Origin: Curvibacter delicatus NBRC 14919
GTDB lineage: Bacteria; Pseudomonadota; Gammaproteobacteria; Burkholderiales; Burkholderiaceae_C
DNA: 64,000 bases
Direction: 5' to 3'
Assembly (NCBI RefSeq): GCF_001592265.1
Contig: NZ_BCWP01000011.1
Coordinates: forward strand, 34,400 to 98,399
A model generated the notes under the pieces. The model did not search any database. It was not told the DNA's origin and saw nothing but the letters and a program-made list of their open reading frames with translations. The position numbers and the translations under genes were made by a program. Shown here piece after piece: positions 37,623 to 47,115 of the stretch; position 1 is the stretch's first letter; each line of letters opens with the position of its first letter.

Positions 37623-38465
37623 TCACGCGGGATCCTGTTTGGCCTTGCGGCCGTAGATGACGTAATAGGTCAGCCCCACCAGCACGCTGCCGCCGACCAG
37701 ATTGCCGGCGATCACCGGCAGCAGATTGCCCAGCATGCCGCTCCATGTGACCGGCGCAGTGGCCGCCAGATGGGCCGGGCCGAACTGCTGCAACAGCATG
37801 GCCAGCGGCATCAGGTACATGTTGGCAATGCTGTGCTCGAAGCCGGCCGCCACAAAAGCCATGATGGGCGGCACCACCGCCACGGCCTTGTCCACCACGC
37901 TGCGCCCGGCCATGGCCATCCACACCGCCATGCACACCAGCACATTGCACAGCACACCGCGAAAGAAGGCCTGTATGGGCGACAGATCCTGCTTGGCCAG
38001 CGCGATCTTCACTACCTGCTGGCCAATGGCGCCGCCATTCAGATCCGTGTGGCCACTGGCGAACACCAGCAGTGCCAGCCCGGCGGCGCCGATGAAATTG
38101 GCTACGCAGACCAGCAGCCAGTTGCGCAGTACGTCAAGGCTGCTGATGCGGCCATCGGCCCAGGCCATGGCCAGCAGGTTGTTGCCGGTGAACAGCTCGG
38201 CCCCTGCCACCACGACCAGCAAGAGGCCGAGTGAGAACACCAGTCCGCCGACGATGGCGCTGGCCGCAAAGCCCAGCGAGGCATCGGACTTCACCAGCAC
38301 GAACAGCATGGCGCCTAGGCCGATGAAGGCACCAGCCAGCATGCCCAGCATCAGCAGCGGCAATGTGGCCAAGCGAGCCTTGGTCACGCCGATGGACTCG
38401 ATGCGTTGGGCGATCTCGCTCGGGGCGTAGGCATCGGAACCATACAGTTCATTGGTGTTGGCCAT
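37623..38465 (-). CDS. Formate/nitrite transporter (FNT) family channel
   Basis: The 280-residue protein has six membrane helices and the FNT motifs AGAELFTGNNL (about 88-98) and the central loop with NWLLVCVANFIGA. FNT pentamers conduct formate, nitrite or hydrosulfide. No formate dehydrogenase, pfl or nitrite reductase gene is adjacent, so substrate is open. It is convergent with the cation exporter (3-base gap) and divergent from the metX leader. Confidence 0.9.
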   Translation of the reverse strand: MANTNELYGSDAYAPSEIAQRIESIGVTKARLATLPLLMLGMLAGAFIGLGAMLFVLVKSDASLGFAASAIVGGLVFSLGLLLVVVAGAELFTGNNLLAMAWADGRISSLDVLRNWLLVCVANFIGAAGLALLVFASGHTDLNGGAIGQQVVKIALAKQDLSPIQAFFRGVLCNVLVCMAVWMAMAGRSVVDKAVAVVPPIMAFVAAGFEHSIANMYLMPLAMLLQQFGPAHLAATAPVTWSGMLGNLLPVIAGNLVGGSVLVGLTYYVIYGRKAKQDPA

Positions 38466-38503
38466 GGGCTCTCCTGATCGTCCGGACTTGGACTTATACT
38501 AAC

Positions 38504-38571
38504 TCCAGCGCCGATTTGAACCCGATTGCGGGCGCCGGAACCCTGGAGTTCCGAAGTTCAGCTAAAGAGGC
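38504..38571 (+). ncRNA. SAM-II riboswitch
   Basis: The aptamer has P1 GCGCC (38508-38512) pairing with GGCGC (38531-38535), the conserved GATTTGAAC and TTGC segments in the loop, and the 3' element GCTAAAGAGG (38561-38570). A pseudoknot pairs TGAAC (38517-38521) with GTTCA (38556-38560). An extra hairpin CGGAAC/GTTCCG (38536-38553) is inserted, as some SAM-II members allow. SAM-II represses methionine genes when S-adenosylmethionine is abundant. A terminator 21 bases downstream suggests transcriptional control of metX-metW. Confidence 0.85.
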
Positions 38572-38591
38572 AAGTGTTTCTTTCATTTGAG

Positions 38592-38629
38592 ACCCGGCCG
38601 AGCTGAAGCTATGCCGGGTTTTGTTTTTT
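38592..38629 (+). terminator. Intrinsic terminator in the metX leader (riboswitch expression platform)
   Basis: ACCCGGC and GCCGGGT (38592-38598 and 38613-38619) form a seven-bp stem with a 14-base inner part, followed by TTTGTTTTTT. It ends 13 bases before the metX ATG. Placement between the SAM-II aptamer and metX marks it as the switchable terminator. Confidence 0.8.
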
Positions 38630-38642
38630 GAAGCACTGAGCG

Positions 38643-39842
38643 ATGTTGATTGCCAAGCCCCAGTCGATGCAGTTTGATGCCGCCCTGCCCTTGCAGAGCG
38701 GCGCGAGCATTCGCGGCTATACGCTGGCCTACGAGACCTACGGCACGCTCAACGCCGACAAGTCCAACGCGGTGCTGATCTGCCACGCGCTCAACGCCTC
38801 GCACCATGTGGCCGGTGTCTACGAGGGCCAGGACAAGAGCGAAGGCTGGTGGGACAACATGATCGGCCCGGGCAAGCCGGTCGACACGAACAAGTTCTTT
38901 GTCATCGGCGTCAACAACCTCGGCTCCTGCTTCGGCTCCACCGGGCCGATGCATGTGAACCCGGATACCGGCCGCGTGTACGGTGCCGATTTCCCGGTCG
39001 TGACCGTTGAAGACTGGGTCAACGCCCAGGCCCGTCTGCTCGATGGCCTGGGCATCCAGACCCTGGCCGCCGTCATGGGCGGCAGCCTGGGCGGCATGCA
39101 GGCGCTGTCGTGGACGTTGCAGTACCCGCAGCGTGTGCGCCATGCCGTGGTGGTCGCCAGCGCGCCCAACCTGAACGCCGAGAACATTGCCTTCAACGAG
39201 GTGGCACGCCGTGCCATCGTGACCGACCCGGATTTCCATGGCGGTCATTTCTACGAACATGGCGTCATTCCGAAACGCGGCCTGCGCATCGCGCGCATGA
39301 TCGGCCACATCACGTATCTGAGCGACGACGTGATGAACGAGAAGTTTGGCCGTGAACTCCGTAGTGCCGTCGGCGGCGCGGCGCGCGAAGGTTATCAGTA
39401 CACCACGCAGGACATCGAGTTCCAGATCGAGAGCTACCTGCGTTACCAGGGCGACAAGTTCAGTGAGTACTTCGACGCCAACACCTACCTGCTGATCACG
39501 CGGGCGCTGGATTATTTCGATCCGGCCCGTGCGCATGGCGGCGACCTGAGCCGGGCGCTGGCGGTGGCGCAGTGCAAGTTCTTGCTGGTGAGTTTCAGCA
39601 CCGACTGGCGCTTCTCGCCCCAGCGCAGCCGGGAGATCGTCAAGGCCCTGCTCGACAACCGGCGCGACGTCAGCTACGCCGAGATCGATGCGCCGCATGG
39701 GCATGATGCCTTTTTGCTGGATGACCGGCGTTATATGGGCGTGGTCAGCTCCTATTTTGATAGCATCCTGAGAGAGATGAAGGTCCCCTCGGGGCGCAGT
39801 GCGGCAGACGCAGTAGCAAGCGTGGGGGTCAACCATGTCTGA
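38643..39842 (+). CDS. metX: Homoserine O-acyltransferase (MetX; succinyl- or acetyl-)
   Basis: The 399-residue alpha/beta-hydrolase has the nucleophile elbow [10 protein letters not shown] (Ser near 145), [13 protein letters not shown], and the late Asp and His in FSTDWRFSP and [12 protein letters not shown]. It acylates homoserine, the committed step to methionine. Many proteobacterial MetX proteins of this kind use succinyl-CoA, so the acyl donor cannot be fixed by eye. It is under a SAM-II riboswitch and overlaps metW by eight bases. Confidence 0.93.
   Translation: MLIAKPQSMQFDAALPLQSGASIRGYTLAYETYGTLNADKSNAVLICHALNASHHVAGVYEGQDKSEGWWDNMIGPGKPVDTNKFFVIGVNNLGSCFGSTGPMHVNPDTGRVYGADFPVVTVEDWVNAQARLLDGLGIQTLAAVMGGSLGGMQALSWTLQYPQRVRHAVVVASAPNLNAENIAFNEVARRAIVTDPDFHGGHFYEHGVIPKRGLRIARMIGHITYLSDDVMNEKFGRELRSAVGGAAREGYQYTTQDIEFQIESYLRYQGDKFSEYFDANTYLLITRALDYFDPARAHGGDLSRALAVAQCKFLLVSFSTDWRFSPQRSREIVKALLDNRRDVSYAEIDAPHGHDAFLLDDRRYMGVVSSYFDSILREMKVPSGRSAADAVASVGVNHV
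39748..39764. repeat. 17-bp palindromic dispersed repeat, copy 4
   Basis: GCTCC-N7-ATAGC lies in the metX coding region about 26 codons before the stop, translated within VSSYFDSI. It is a variant in which the left arm has CC in place of AT; the copy at 47834, read on the other strand, has the same GCTCC arm. Confidence 0.5.
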
Positions 39843-40416
39843 GCGCAGCACAATGGAAGCCATCGCCAAACTGGTGCCCGAAGGCTCGCGTGTGCTTGAC
39901 CTCGGTTGCGGCGATGGTGCCCTGCTGGCGCATCTGCAGACCGAGCGTGGCTGCAGCGGCTACGGCATCGAGATCGACGATGCCAACGTCCTGGCCTGCG
40001 TGCAGCGCGGTGTCAACGTGATCCAGCTCAACCTGGATGAGGGCCTGTCGATGTTCGGCGACCAGAGCTTCGATGTGGTGCTGCAGATCGACACGCTGCA
40101 GCACCTGCGCAATGCCGAAGTGGTGCTGCGTGAAACGGCGCGCGTGGGCCGAACCGGCATCGTAGCTTTTCCCAACTTTGCCCATTGGCCGAACCGCCTG
40201 AGCGTGCTGCGCGGCCGCATGCCGGTGACGCGTCGCCTGCCCTACCAGTGGTACGACACACCCAACATCCGCGTCGGCACCCAGGCGGATCTGGAGGTGC
40301 TGGCGCAACGCAACGGCTTGAAGATCCTGGACAGCTTCGGCATCCACAACGGCCGTGCCGTGCGCTTCGCGCCCAACCTGCTGGCCAGCACCGCGGTGCT
40401 CAAGTTCTCGCGTTGA
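39835..40416 (+). CDS. metW: Methionine biosynthesis protein MetW
   Basis: The 193-residue protein has a class I methyltransferase fold with motif [13 protein letters not shown] (about 20-31). MetW is found next to metX and is required for, or activates, MetX activity; a methyltransferase reaction has not been defined. The start overlaps the metX stop by eight bases (ATGTCTGA), so the pair is translationally coupled. It ends in the MetW-type [15 protein letters not shown]. Confidence 0.93.
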   Translation: MSERSTMEAIAKLVPEGSRVLDLGCGDGALLAHLQTERGCSGYGIEIDDANVLACVQRGVNVIQLNLDEGLSMFGDQSFDVVLQIDTLQHLRNAEVVLRETARVGRTGIVAFPNFAHWPNRLSVLRGRMPVTRRLPYQWYDTPNIRVGTQADLEVLAQRNGLKILDSFGIHNGRAVRFAPNLLASTAVLKFSR

Positions 40417-40447
40417 CAGGAAGCACCCCCCGAGCGGCTGCGCCGAT

Positions 40448-40463
40448 CCCCCCTCAAGGGGGG
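40448..40463. repeat. C6/G6 hairpin repeat after metW (copy A)
   Basis: CCCCCC-TCAA-GGGGGG is a perfect six-bp hairpin 31 bases past metW. It resembles the C5-N4-G5 cores at 14946-14960 and 53750-53764, which also lie at gene ends. The sequence around it (CGAGCGGCTGCGCCGAT) differs from the other two copies. It may stop metW transcripts; no U-run follows. Confidence 0.45.
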
Positions 40464-40545
40464 CGCACCCGGCGGCCTAGCTGAGCCAGTTCCGCGGGTG
40501 CCCTGGTTTTGCAGCCTGCACCTTATTGACGGTGAGGCGGTGTGC

Positions 40546-41880
40546 TCAGGCCGTGAGGTCGGCGCCGCGTGTTTCCGGCAGGAAGCGGTAGCCGACCACC
40601 AGCGCCACGAACAGCAGCGCGGTCGGATAGACCAGGCCCAGCAGGGTGCTGCCGGACTTGTCGGCGATCAGCGTCATCATGTAGGGCGAGAGCCCGCCGA
40701 TCCAGCCAGCCGCCAAGTTGTGGGGCAGCCCGACGGCGGTATAGCGCGTACGGGCCGGGAACAGTTCGGACAACAGGGCGGTCTGCGGCCCTGTCACCAG
40801 GGCCACGGCCAGCACCGGGATCAGCAGCAGGACGAACACCAGCACCGGCTGCTGGGCCAACTGCTGCAGTCCGATGTAGACCGGCAGGATCGATGCCGTC
40901 CCCAGCAACAGCCCGGCCAGCACCACGGGCCGGCGTCCCAGGCGGTCCGACAGTGCCCCGCAGACATAGGTGAGGGGAAACAGACACAGGGTCGCGGCCA
41001 GGGTGACCCAGCCGACCTGCACCGGGTTCATCTTCACCACGGTCTTGAGATAGACCGCGGCATAGACCTGGGAGCAGAAGAACAGCAGGCCGCCACCGGC
41101 CGAGATGCAGAAGAACAGCAGGGCCATGCGCCCCAGTGTCTGCCGGTCGCGCAGGCAATCCAGCAACGGGGTCTTGGCCGTGTTGTTCTGGCGGCTCAGT
41201 TCGGTGAACACCGGGGATTCATGCAGGGCCAGGCGCGCCTTCATGCTGGCCAGCAACAAGAGCGCCGAGAGCAGGAAAGGGATGCGCCAGCCCCAGGCCT
41301 TGAAATCGGCCTCGCTCAGCCAGGTCTGCAGCAGCACGATCTGCAAGGTGGAGGCCAGAATCCCCAGTCCGCCCATCCATTGCAGCACGCTGGTCAGGGC
41401 GCCGCGGCGCCCGGCCGGGGCGTGTTCTGCCAGGTAGACATTGGCGCCGCCAATCTCGCCGCCCATGGCCAGCCCCTGAATCAGCCGCAGGGCCAGCAGC
41501 ATGCCGGTGGCAGCCCAGCCCCACTGGGCGTGGGAGGGCAGCAAACCCACCAGAAAAGTCGCGGCGCCCATGATGCCGATGGTGGCGATGAACACCTTTC
41601 GGCGCCCATAACGGTCGCCGAAGGAGCCAAAGAGCGCCGCTCCCAGCGGACGTACCACCATGCCCATGCCGAAGGTGGCCAGGCTGTAGAGCAGTCCCGC
41701 GACCGGATCATCGGCCGGAAAAAACAGCACGGCGAAATGGACGGCCAACGTCGCGAAGGTCAGGAAGTCGTACCACTCGATGAAGGTGCCAAAGCAGGCC
41801 GCCAGGGCCACTTTGCGATAGGCCGGTGAATCAGCGGCAGCGGATGACGGCGTGGCAAGAGAGCGGAAATTCGGGTGCAT
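40546..41880 (-). CDS. MFS permease, metabolite:H+ symporter (MHS) family
   Basis: The 444-residue protein has 12 membrane helices and the MHS/ProP signature: FGTFIEWYDFLTF in helix 1, RPLGAALFGSFGDRYGRRKVF in loop 2-3 and GGEIGGANVYLAEHAP in helix 5. The family takes up carboxylates and related metabolites such as alpha-ketoglutarate, citrate or shikimate. The Met start gives a short polar lead. It is a single gene, divergent from the second chemoreceptor; the substrate is not predictable. Confidence 0.9.
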   Translation of the reverse strand: MHPNFRSLATPSSAAADSPAYRKVALAACFGTFIEWYDFLTFATLAVHFAVLFFPADDPVAGLLYSLATFGMGMVVRPLGAALFGSFGDRYGRRKVFIATIGIMGAATFLVGLLPSHAQWGWAATGMLLALRLIQGLAMGGEIGGANVYLAEHAPAGRRGALTSVLQWMGGLGILASTLQIVLLQTWLSEADFKAWGWRIPFLLSALLLLASMKARLALHESPVFTELSRQNNTAKTPLLDCLRDRQTLGRMALLFFCISAGGGLLFFCSQVYAAVYLKTVVKMNPVQVGWVTLAATLCLFPLTYVCGALSDRLGRRPVVLAGLLLGTASILPVYIGLQQLAQQPVLVFVLLLIPVLAVALVTGPQTALLSELFPARTRYTAVGLPHNLAAGWIGGLSPYMMTLIADKSGSTLLGLVYPTALLFVALVVGYRFLPETRGADLTA

Positions 41881-41977
41881 GGTCCGAGTATCTACCCTTT
41901 GCTTTCTGCAGCCGGGTAGCAGAGATGACTGTACCGCCCAACCTTTTCATTCGGCAAAATCAGCAAAATCACGTAAA

Positions 41978-42007
41978 TTGACAAGTAATTGTTAAAAATG
42001 ATACATT
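41978..42007 (+). promoter_or_regulatory. Sigma-70 promoter of the chemoreceptor gene
   Basis: TTGACA (41978-41983), an 18-bp AT-rich spacer and TACATT (42002-42007) form a near-consensus promoter facing the receptor, 131 bases before its ATG. The rest of this 257-base gap is unremarkable apart from locally high AT content around the promoter. Confidence 0.65.
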
Positions 42008-42137
42008 TGCGACAGACAACGAATAGCGTCCGATAGGACGGCCCGACTCGTTGATGGGTGGCCGCTTGCATCCCGTCGGTGCGATGGCGCTTTTTCACCT
42101 CCAGCGAGCAAGACGGAATCATTGAACAGGACTCACC

Positions 42138-43580
42138 ATGACAACACATGCCATCACAACAGGGTTTGCCCGAGCCCCCGCCAAGCAGGTAAGCCAGCCG
42201 GCGCTGCTTGGGGACAAGGCCATTCTGGTGGCCATCGGCTTGAGTGCCCTGGCGGCCGTGGTGCTGGGATTCCAGTTTGTCGATTCGGGCCTGGCGCTGA
42301 CGGCCACCGCGGTCCTGGTGGCGCTGGCGGGCTTTGCCTATGCCACCTTGCGCGGCAGTCTTGCCTCGCGCCTGATTCTGACCTTTGTACTGACGTCCTT
42401 GATCGAGCTGCACATCCAGCTGGCACGCGGCATGCTCGAATTCCACTTCGGGGTGTTTGTATCGCTGGCGCTGTTGCTGGTCTACCTTGACTGGCGTCCC
42501 ATTCTGCTGGCCGCTGTTCTGTTCGCGGTGCATCACGTGGCATTCGATCGCCTGCAAGCCGCAGGGTATGGCTTTTACTGCCTGACCCAGCCGGATTTCG
42601 GCATCATCGTGCTGCACGCTGTTTATGTGGTGATCCAGACCGCGCTGGAAGTGGTGCTGGCGGTGGCCATGGGGCGTACCGCGCGCGAAGGCGTGGAACT
42701 GAGTCAACTGGTCTGCGGTGTCGACCGGCCCGACGGCATTTCGCTCAACGTGGCCCAGATCGAGGTCAATACCCCGGCTGCGCTGTCGCTCAAGGCGGCA
42801 CTGGCCCGGATGGACTCGGCCGTCTCGGCGGTGCGTGCCTCGACCAACAGCATTGAAACGGCGTGCAGCGAAATCGCTACCGGCAACCAGGACCTGAGCC
42901 AGCGTACCGAGCAGACCGCCAGCAACCTGCAGCGCACCGCTTCCAGCATGGAAGAACTCACCAGCAATGTGCGGCAATCGGCCGATGCAGCGCGCCAGGC
43001 GAACCAGCTGGCGGCCACTGCCGCTGAAGTAGCAGCCCGCGGTGGCGAGGTGGTCGGCCAGGTTGTCGTCACCATGGACGAGATCAACCACAGCTCGAAG
43101 AAGATCAATGACATCATCGGCGTGATCGACGGCATCGCCTTCCAGACCAACATCCTGGCGCTCAATGCGGCGGTGGAAGCAGCCCGTGCTGGCGAGCAAG
43201 GCCGCGGTTTTGCCGTGGTGGCCAGCGAGGTACGTTCGCTCGCGGGCCGCAGCGCGGAGGCCGCCAAGGAGATCAAGGCGCTCATCGGCGCTTCGGTGGA
43301 GAAGGTGGCATCGGGTTCGCGCCTGGTGCAGGACGCCGGCAGCACGATGGACGAGATCGTCGGTTCGGTGCGCCGCGTGAGCGACATCATTGGCGAGATC
43401 ACGGCCGCCTCAACCGAGCAAAGCAGCGGCATCGGCGAGGTCAACAGCGCGATCAATGTGCTCGACCAGATGACGCAGCAAAATGCAGCTTTGGTGGAAC
43501 AATCGGCAGCTGCAGCGGAAAGCCTGAAGGATCAGGCACAGCGCCTGGTCGGGGCGGTGGAGGTGTTCCGCGCTTCCTGA
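42138..43580 (+). CDS. Chemoreceptor with a six-helix membrane sensor containing His/Glu residues
   Basis: The 480-residue protein has about six hydrophobic helices in residues 28-177 and no periplasmic ligand-binding domain or obvious HAMP. Residues H92, E101, H103, H132 and H133 lie in or beside the membrane segments (LHIQ, EFHF, VHHV), suggesting a metal, haem or gas site. The cytoplasmic part is a normal signalling hairpin with [20 protein letters not shown] and a tip like that of the receptor at 7202-8794. It should signal through CheA/CheW. No chemotaxis gene is adjacent. The sensor domain is one I recall from other beta-proteobacteria without a firm name. Confidence 0.85.
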   Translation: MTTHAITTGFARAPAKQVSQPALLGDKAILVAIGLSALAAVVLGFQFVDSGLALTATAVLVALAGFAYATLRGSLASRLILTFVLTSLIELHIQLARGMLEFHFGVFVSLALLLVYLDWRPILLAAVLFAVHHVAFDRLQAAGYGFYCLTQPDFGIIVLHAVYVVIQTALEVVLAVAMGRTAREGVELSQLVCGVDRPDGISLNVAQIEVNTPAALSLKAALARMDSAVSAVRASTNSIETACSEIATGNQDLSQRTEQTASNLQRTASSMEELTSNVRQSADAARQANQLAATAAEVAARGGEVVGQVVVTMDEINHSSKKINDIIGVIDGIAFQTNILALNAAVEAARAGEQGRGFAVVASEVRSLAGRSAEAAKEIKALIGASVEKVASGSRLVQDAGSTMDEIVGSVRRVSDIIGEITAASTEQSSGIGEVNSAINVLDQMTQQNAALVEQSAAAAESLKDQAQRLVGAVEVFRAS

Positions 43581-43591
43581 GGAGTGTCGGA

Positions 43592-45079
43592 ATGAATGAC
43601 CGAGTTGCGCAATTCGTGCTGGACAGCACGCGAGTACTGGAAGAGGTCAGCCAGGCCTGGGATGGCGACATCGTCCGCCAGCTGAGTGACTACATCACCA
43701 TCCCGGCCAAGTCGCCGATGTTCGACCCGTCATGGGCCGAGCACGGTTACATCGACACCGTGGTGCGCAGCGCGGCCGCCTGGGTCGAGGCGCAGAAGAT
43801 CGAGGGGCTGACGCTGGACGTGATCCGGCTGGCCGGGCGCACACCGGTGCTGTTTTTCGAAGTGCCGGCCTCCACGGGCGAAGGTGCGCAAACCGTGTCG
43901 AGCCAGACGGTGCTGATGTACGGCCATCTCGACAAACAACCCGAATTCAGCGGCTGGCGCAAGGACCTCGGCCCCTGGACACCGAAATACGAGGACGGCA
44001 AGCTCTATGGTCGCGGTGGCGCTGATGACGGCTACGCCGTCTATGCCAGCATTGCCGCCATTGCGGCGTTGAAAAGCCAGAAGGTGGCGCACCCGCGCAT
44101 CGTCGGTCTGATCGAAACCTGCGAGGAAAGCGGCTCTTACGACCTGTTGCCTTATATCGATGCCCTGCGCGCGCCGGGCAACAACCGCCTGGGTGATGTC
44201 GGGCTGGTGATCTGCCTCGACTCCGGTGCCGGCAACTACGACCAGCTCTGGCTGACGACCAGCCTGCGCGGCATGGCCAGCGGCGTGCTGAAAGTGGAGA
44301 TCCTGAGCGAAGGCGTGCACTCGGGTGACGCCAGCGGCGTGGTGCCCTCGAGCTTTCGCATCATGCGCCACGTGTTGGACCGGCTGGAGGACAGCGCCAG
44401 CGGCCGCCTGCTGCCGCAGAGTTTTCACTGCGAGGTGCCGGCTGAGCGCCTGGCCCAGGCGCAGGCCACGGCGGCCATCCTGGGCGAGGAGCTGTACCGG
44501 CGTTTCCCCTGGGTGCACTACGACTGCGGGGGCGATGCGCGCGTGGCCCTGCCCATGACCACCGACCCGCTGCAGGCCCTGCTGGCGCGTACCTGGGCGC
44601 CGACGCTGAGCGTGACCGGTGCGGAAGGCTTGCCGGATCTGCAGAATGCCGGCAATGTGCTGCGGCCCTACACCGCGTTCAAGCTGTCCTTGCGTTTGCC
44701 GCCGCTGGTTGATGCCGCACAAGCCGTGCAGGAACTCAAGGCCGTGCTGGAGGACAACGCTCCCTACCAGGCGCGCGTGACCTTCGAGGGCCTGAGTTCA
44801 GCCACCGGCTGGAACGCCCCGGAAACCACGCCGTGGTTCGAGCAGGCGCTGACGGCGGCCTCTCGTAACTACTTCGGCGCTGCTTGCGGCTATATCGGAC
44901 AGGGCGGCACCATTCCGCTGATGAACATGCTGTCCAAGGGCTTCCCGAAGGCGCAGATGATGGTCTGTGGCGTGCTCGGTCCCAAGAGCAATGCCCATGG
45001 CCCGAATGAGTTTCTGCACGTGCCGTACGCCCGCAAGCTGACGGCGGCGGTGGCGCAGGTGATCGCCCAGATGCCTTGA
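43592..45079 (+). CDS. M20-family metallopeptidase
   Basis: The 495-residue enzyme shows the M20 metal-site pattern: YGHLDKQPE with the first ligand His, GRGGADDGY with the bridging Asp, ETCEESGS with the catalytic Glu pair, and a lid domain after about residue 230. Length and pattern fit the long dipeptidase/carboxypeptidase subgroup (PepV- or CNDP-like). It should act in the cytosol on peptides, with two zinc or manganese ions. It follows the chemoreceptor by 11 bases and is followed by a hydrolase. Confidence 0.88.
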   Translation: MNDRVAQFVLDSTRVLEEVSQAWDGDIVRQLSDYITIPAKSPMFDPSWAEHGYIDTVVRSAAAWVEAQKIEGLTLDVIRLAGRTPVLFFEVPASTGEGAQTVSSQTVLMYGHLDKQPEFSGWRKDLGPWTPKYEDGKLYGRGGADDGYAVYASIAAIAALKSQKVAHPRIVGLIETCEESGSYDLLPYIDALRAPGNNRLGDVGLVICLDSGAGNYDQLWLTTSLRGMASGVLKVEILSEGVHSGDASGVVPSSFRIMRHVLDRLEDSASGRLLPQSFHCEVPAERLAQAQATAAILGEELYRRFPWVHYDCGGDARVALPMTTDPLQALLARTWAPTLSVTGAEGLPDLQNAGNVLRPYTAFKLSLRLPPLVDAAQAVQELKAVLEDNAPYQARVTFEGLSSATGWNAPETTPWFEQALTAASRNYFGAACGYIGQGGTIPLMNMLSKGFPKAQMMVCGVLGPKSNAHGPNEFLHVPYARKLTAAVAQVIAQMP

Positions 45080-45090
45080 GGCGCCGAAGC

Positions 45091-45930
45091 TTGACGGAAT
45101 CCACCCTCTCCACCTTTGTCGCCAGCGATGGCGAGAACATCGCCATCCAGGACTGGCCGTTGGCTTATGGCCGCCATCTGCGCGGCGTCGTGCTGCTGGT
45201 GCACGGCTTGGCCGAGCACGCCGGACGCTATGACCACGTGGCGCGGCGCCTCAATGACTGGGGCTTTGCGGTGCGGGGTTACGACCAATACGGCCACGGC
45301 GAATCCAGCGGCGTGCGCGGCAGCCTGCCGCATGAGCAGCGCTTGCTTGACGATCTGGCCGATGTGCTGGAAAGCACCCGTGCGCGCATGGACCCGGCCA
45401 CGCCGCTGATCCTGCTGGGCCACAGTCTGGGCGGGCTGGTGGCGGCGCGTTTCGTGTCCCTCCAGCCAAGATCCGTCGAGGGCCTGGTGCTGTCTTCGCC
45501 GGCGCTCGATCCGGGCCTGGGCTTCTGGCAGAAACTGCTGCTCGCGGTGCTGCCGCGCCTGGTCCCCGACCTGTGTGTGCGCAACGGCCTCGATCCCCGG
45601 CTGATTTCACACGACGCGGCGGTGGTGCGCGCCTACCAGCAGGACCCATTGATCCACGACCGCATCTCGGGCCGGCTGGCGCATTTCATCGTCGAGGCGG
45701 GGCGTGCCACCCGCGCGCTGGCCGCGCAATGGCGCGTGCCGACGCTGTTGCTGTATGCCGGGGACGACCACCTGGTCAGCCCGACCGGCAGCCGCGACTT
45801 TGCCGCCGCGGCCCCCGCCGGGGTGGTGACCTCACATTGTTTTGAGCAGGCCTATCACGAGATCTTCAACGAGCTGGAACGTGAGCCGGTGTTCGAACAG
45901 CTCAAGCGCTGGCTGGATGCCCGCTTTTGA
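45091..45930 (+). CDS. Alpha/beta-hydrolase, monoacylglycerol-lipase-like
   Basis: The 279-residue protein has VLLVHGLAEHAGRYDHVA (oxyanion region), the nucleophile elbow GHSLGG and a late YHEIFNE with the catalytic His; Asp lies in LLYAGDDHLVSP. This is the monoacylglycerol lipase/lysophospholipase pattern. There is no ATG near the N-terminus. TTG 45091 has GAGG well placed upstream and is preferred; TTG 45076, overlapping the peptidase stop, is an alternative. No signal peptide is seen. Confidence 0.83.
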   Translation: MTESTLSTFVASDGENIAIQDWPLAYGRHLRGVVLLVHGLAEHAGRYDHVARRLNDWGFAVRGYDQYGHGESSGVRGSLPHEQRLLDDLADVLESTRARMDPATPLILLGHSLGGLVAARFVSLQPRSVEGLVLSSPALDPGLGFWQKLLLAVLPRLVPDLCVRNGLDPRLISHDAAVVRAYQQDPLIHDRISGRLAHFIVEAGRATRALAAQWRVPTLLLYAGDDHLVSPTGSRDFAAAAPAGVVTSHCFEQAYHEIFNELEREPVFEQLKRWLDARF

Positions 45931-45942
45931 GCCGGGACTCCC

Positions 45943-47115
45943 TCAGCCTCGCGCCACGGCCTGCCGCCGCAGCGCCAGCCACAACAGCGCCGCCCCGGTG
46001 AGTGCCACCGGCAGCAGTGAGCCGAGGTTCAGCAGCTGCCAGCCCTGGGTGGTGACCAGGGCGCCGGAAGCAAACGACGTGAGCGCCATCACGGCGAACA
46101 CGCTGAAGTTGATGGCGGCCTGCGCGCGGTCTTTCTCCTCCGGGCGGTAGGCCTGCAGCGCCAGCGTGGTGCTGCCGGTGAAGAGGAAATTCCAGCCGAC
46201 CCCGAGCAGAAAGAGCGCGACCAGGAACTGGTGCAGATCGACACCGGTGAGCGCAATCGCGATGCACAGCGCGTTCAGCAGTACGCCAACACCCATGATG
46301 GTCAGGGTGCCGAAGCGCTTGATCAGGTGGCCGGTGAAAAAACCCGGTGCGAACATGCCGATCACGTGCCACTGCAGCACCAGCGCCGCATCGTCGAAGG
46401 GAAAACCGCACACCTGCATGGCCAGCGGTGTGGCGGCCATCAGCAGGTTCATCACGCCATAACCCAGTGCCGCGCCGACGGCGGCAACAAAAAACAGCGG
46501 CTGGCGCACGATCTCGCGCAGGGGGCGCCCGCCGGCACTGCTCTTTTGTGCCGCCGGCACAGCCGGAAAGCGCACGAAGGCCATCAGTCCCATGGCCAGC
46601 ACGGCCACAGCGGCCAGCGCCAGGTAGGCGCCGGCAAAAGGGGTGGTCAGCAGGTTGCGGGTGTACTTGGCCAGGTTCGGGCCGATGATGGCGCCGATCA
46701 GGCCGCCGGCCAGCACCAGCGACACCGCCTTTTCGCGGTAGGCCGGCGCGGCCAGTTCGGCGGCAGCAAAACGGTAGAGCTGGCCATTGGCGCTGTAGTA
46801 GCCGGCCACCACGGTGGCCACGACCAGCAGCCAGAAATCATGGCGCCAGGCGGCCCAGGCGCACAGCAGGGCTGACAGCAGTGCGACCACCAGGCCGATC
46901 TGGAACGAGGCCTGCCGCCCGTAGCGGGCCTGGGTGCGCGCCACCAGGCCGGTGCTCAAGGCGCCGCCGACCACATAACCCATCACTGGCAGCGTGGCCA
47001 TCCAGCCCAGTGGCGCCAGACTCAGGCCGACCAGGCCGTTGATGGCGATGAAGACCACGTTGTTGGTGAGAAACAGGCCCTGGCAGATGGCCAGCAGCAG
47101 CAGAGGACGGTTCAT
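45943..47115 (-). CDS. MFS transporter
   Basis: The 390-residue protein has 12 membrane helices with MFS-type loops (ARTQARYGRQASFQIG after helix 2; RFPAVPAAQKSS in the central loop). The frame extends upstream into rsmE, but MNRPLLLLAICQGLFLTNN begins helix 1 and its ATG overlaps the rsmE stop (ATGA, 47112-47115). It is probably co-translated with rsmE. Substrate unknown; a drug or metabolite exporter is possible. Confidence 0.85.
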   Translation of the reverse strand: MNRPLLLLAICQGLFLTNNVVFIAINGLVGLSLAPLGWMATLPVMGYVVGGALSTGLVARTQARYGRQASFQIGLVVALLSALLCAWAAWRHDFWLLVVATVVAGYYSANGQLYRFAAAELAAPAYREKAVSLVLAGGLIGAIIGPNLAKYTRNLLTTPFAGAYLALAAVAVLAMGLMAFVRFPAVPAAQKSSAGGRPLREIVRQPLFFVAAVGAALGYGVMNLLMAATPLAMQVCGFPFDDAALVLQWHVIGMFAPGFFTGHLIKRFGTLTIMGVGVLLNALCIAIALTGVDLHQFLVALFLLGVGWNFLFTGSTTLALQAYRPEEKDRAQAAINFSVFAVMALTSFASGALVTTQGWQLLNLGSLLPVALTGAALLWLALRRQAVARG

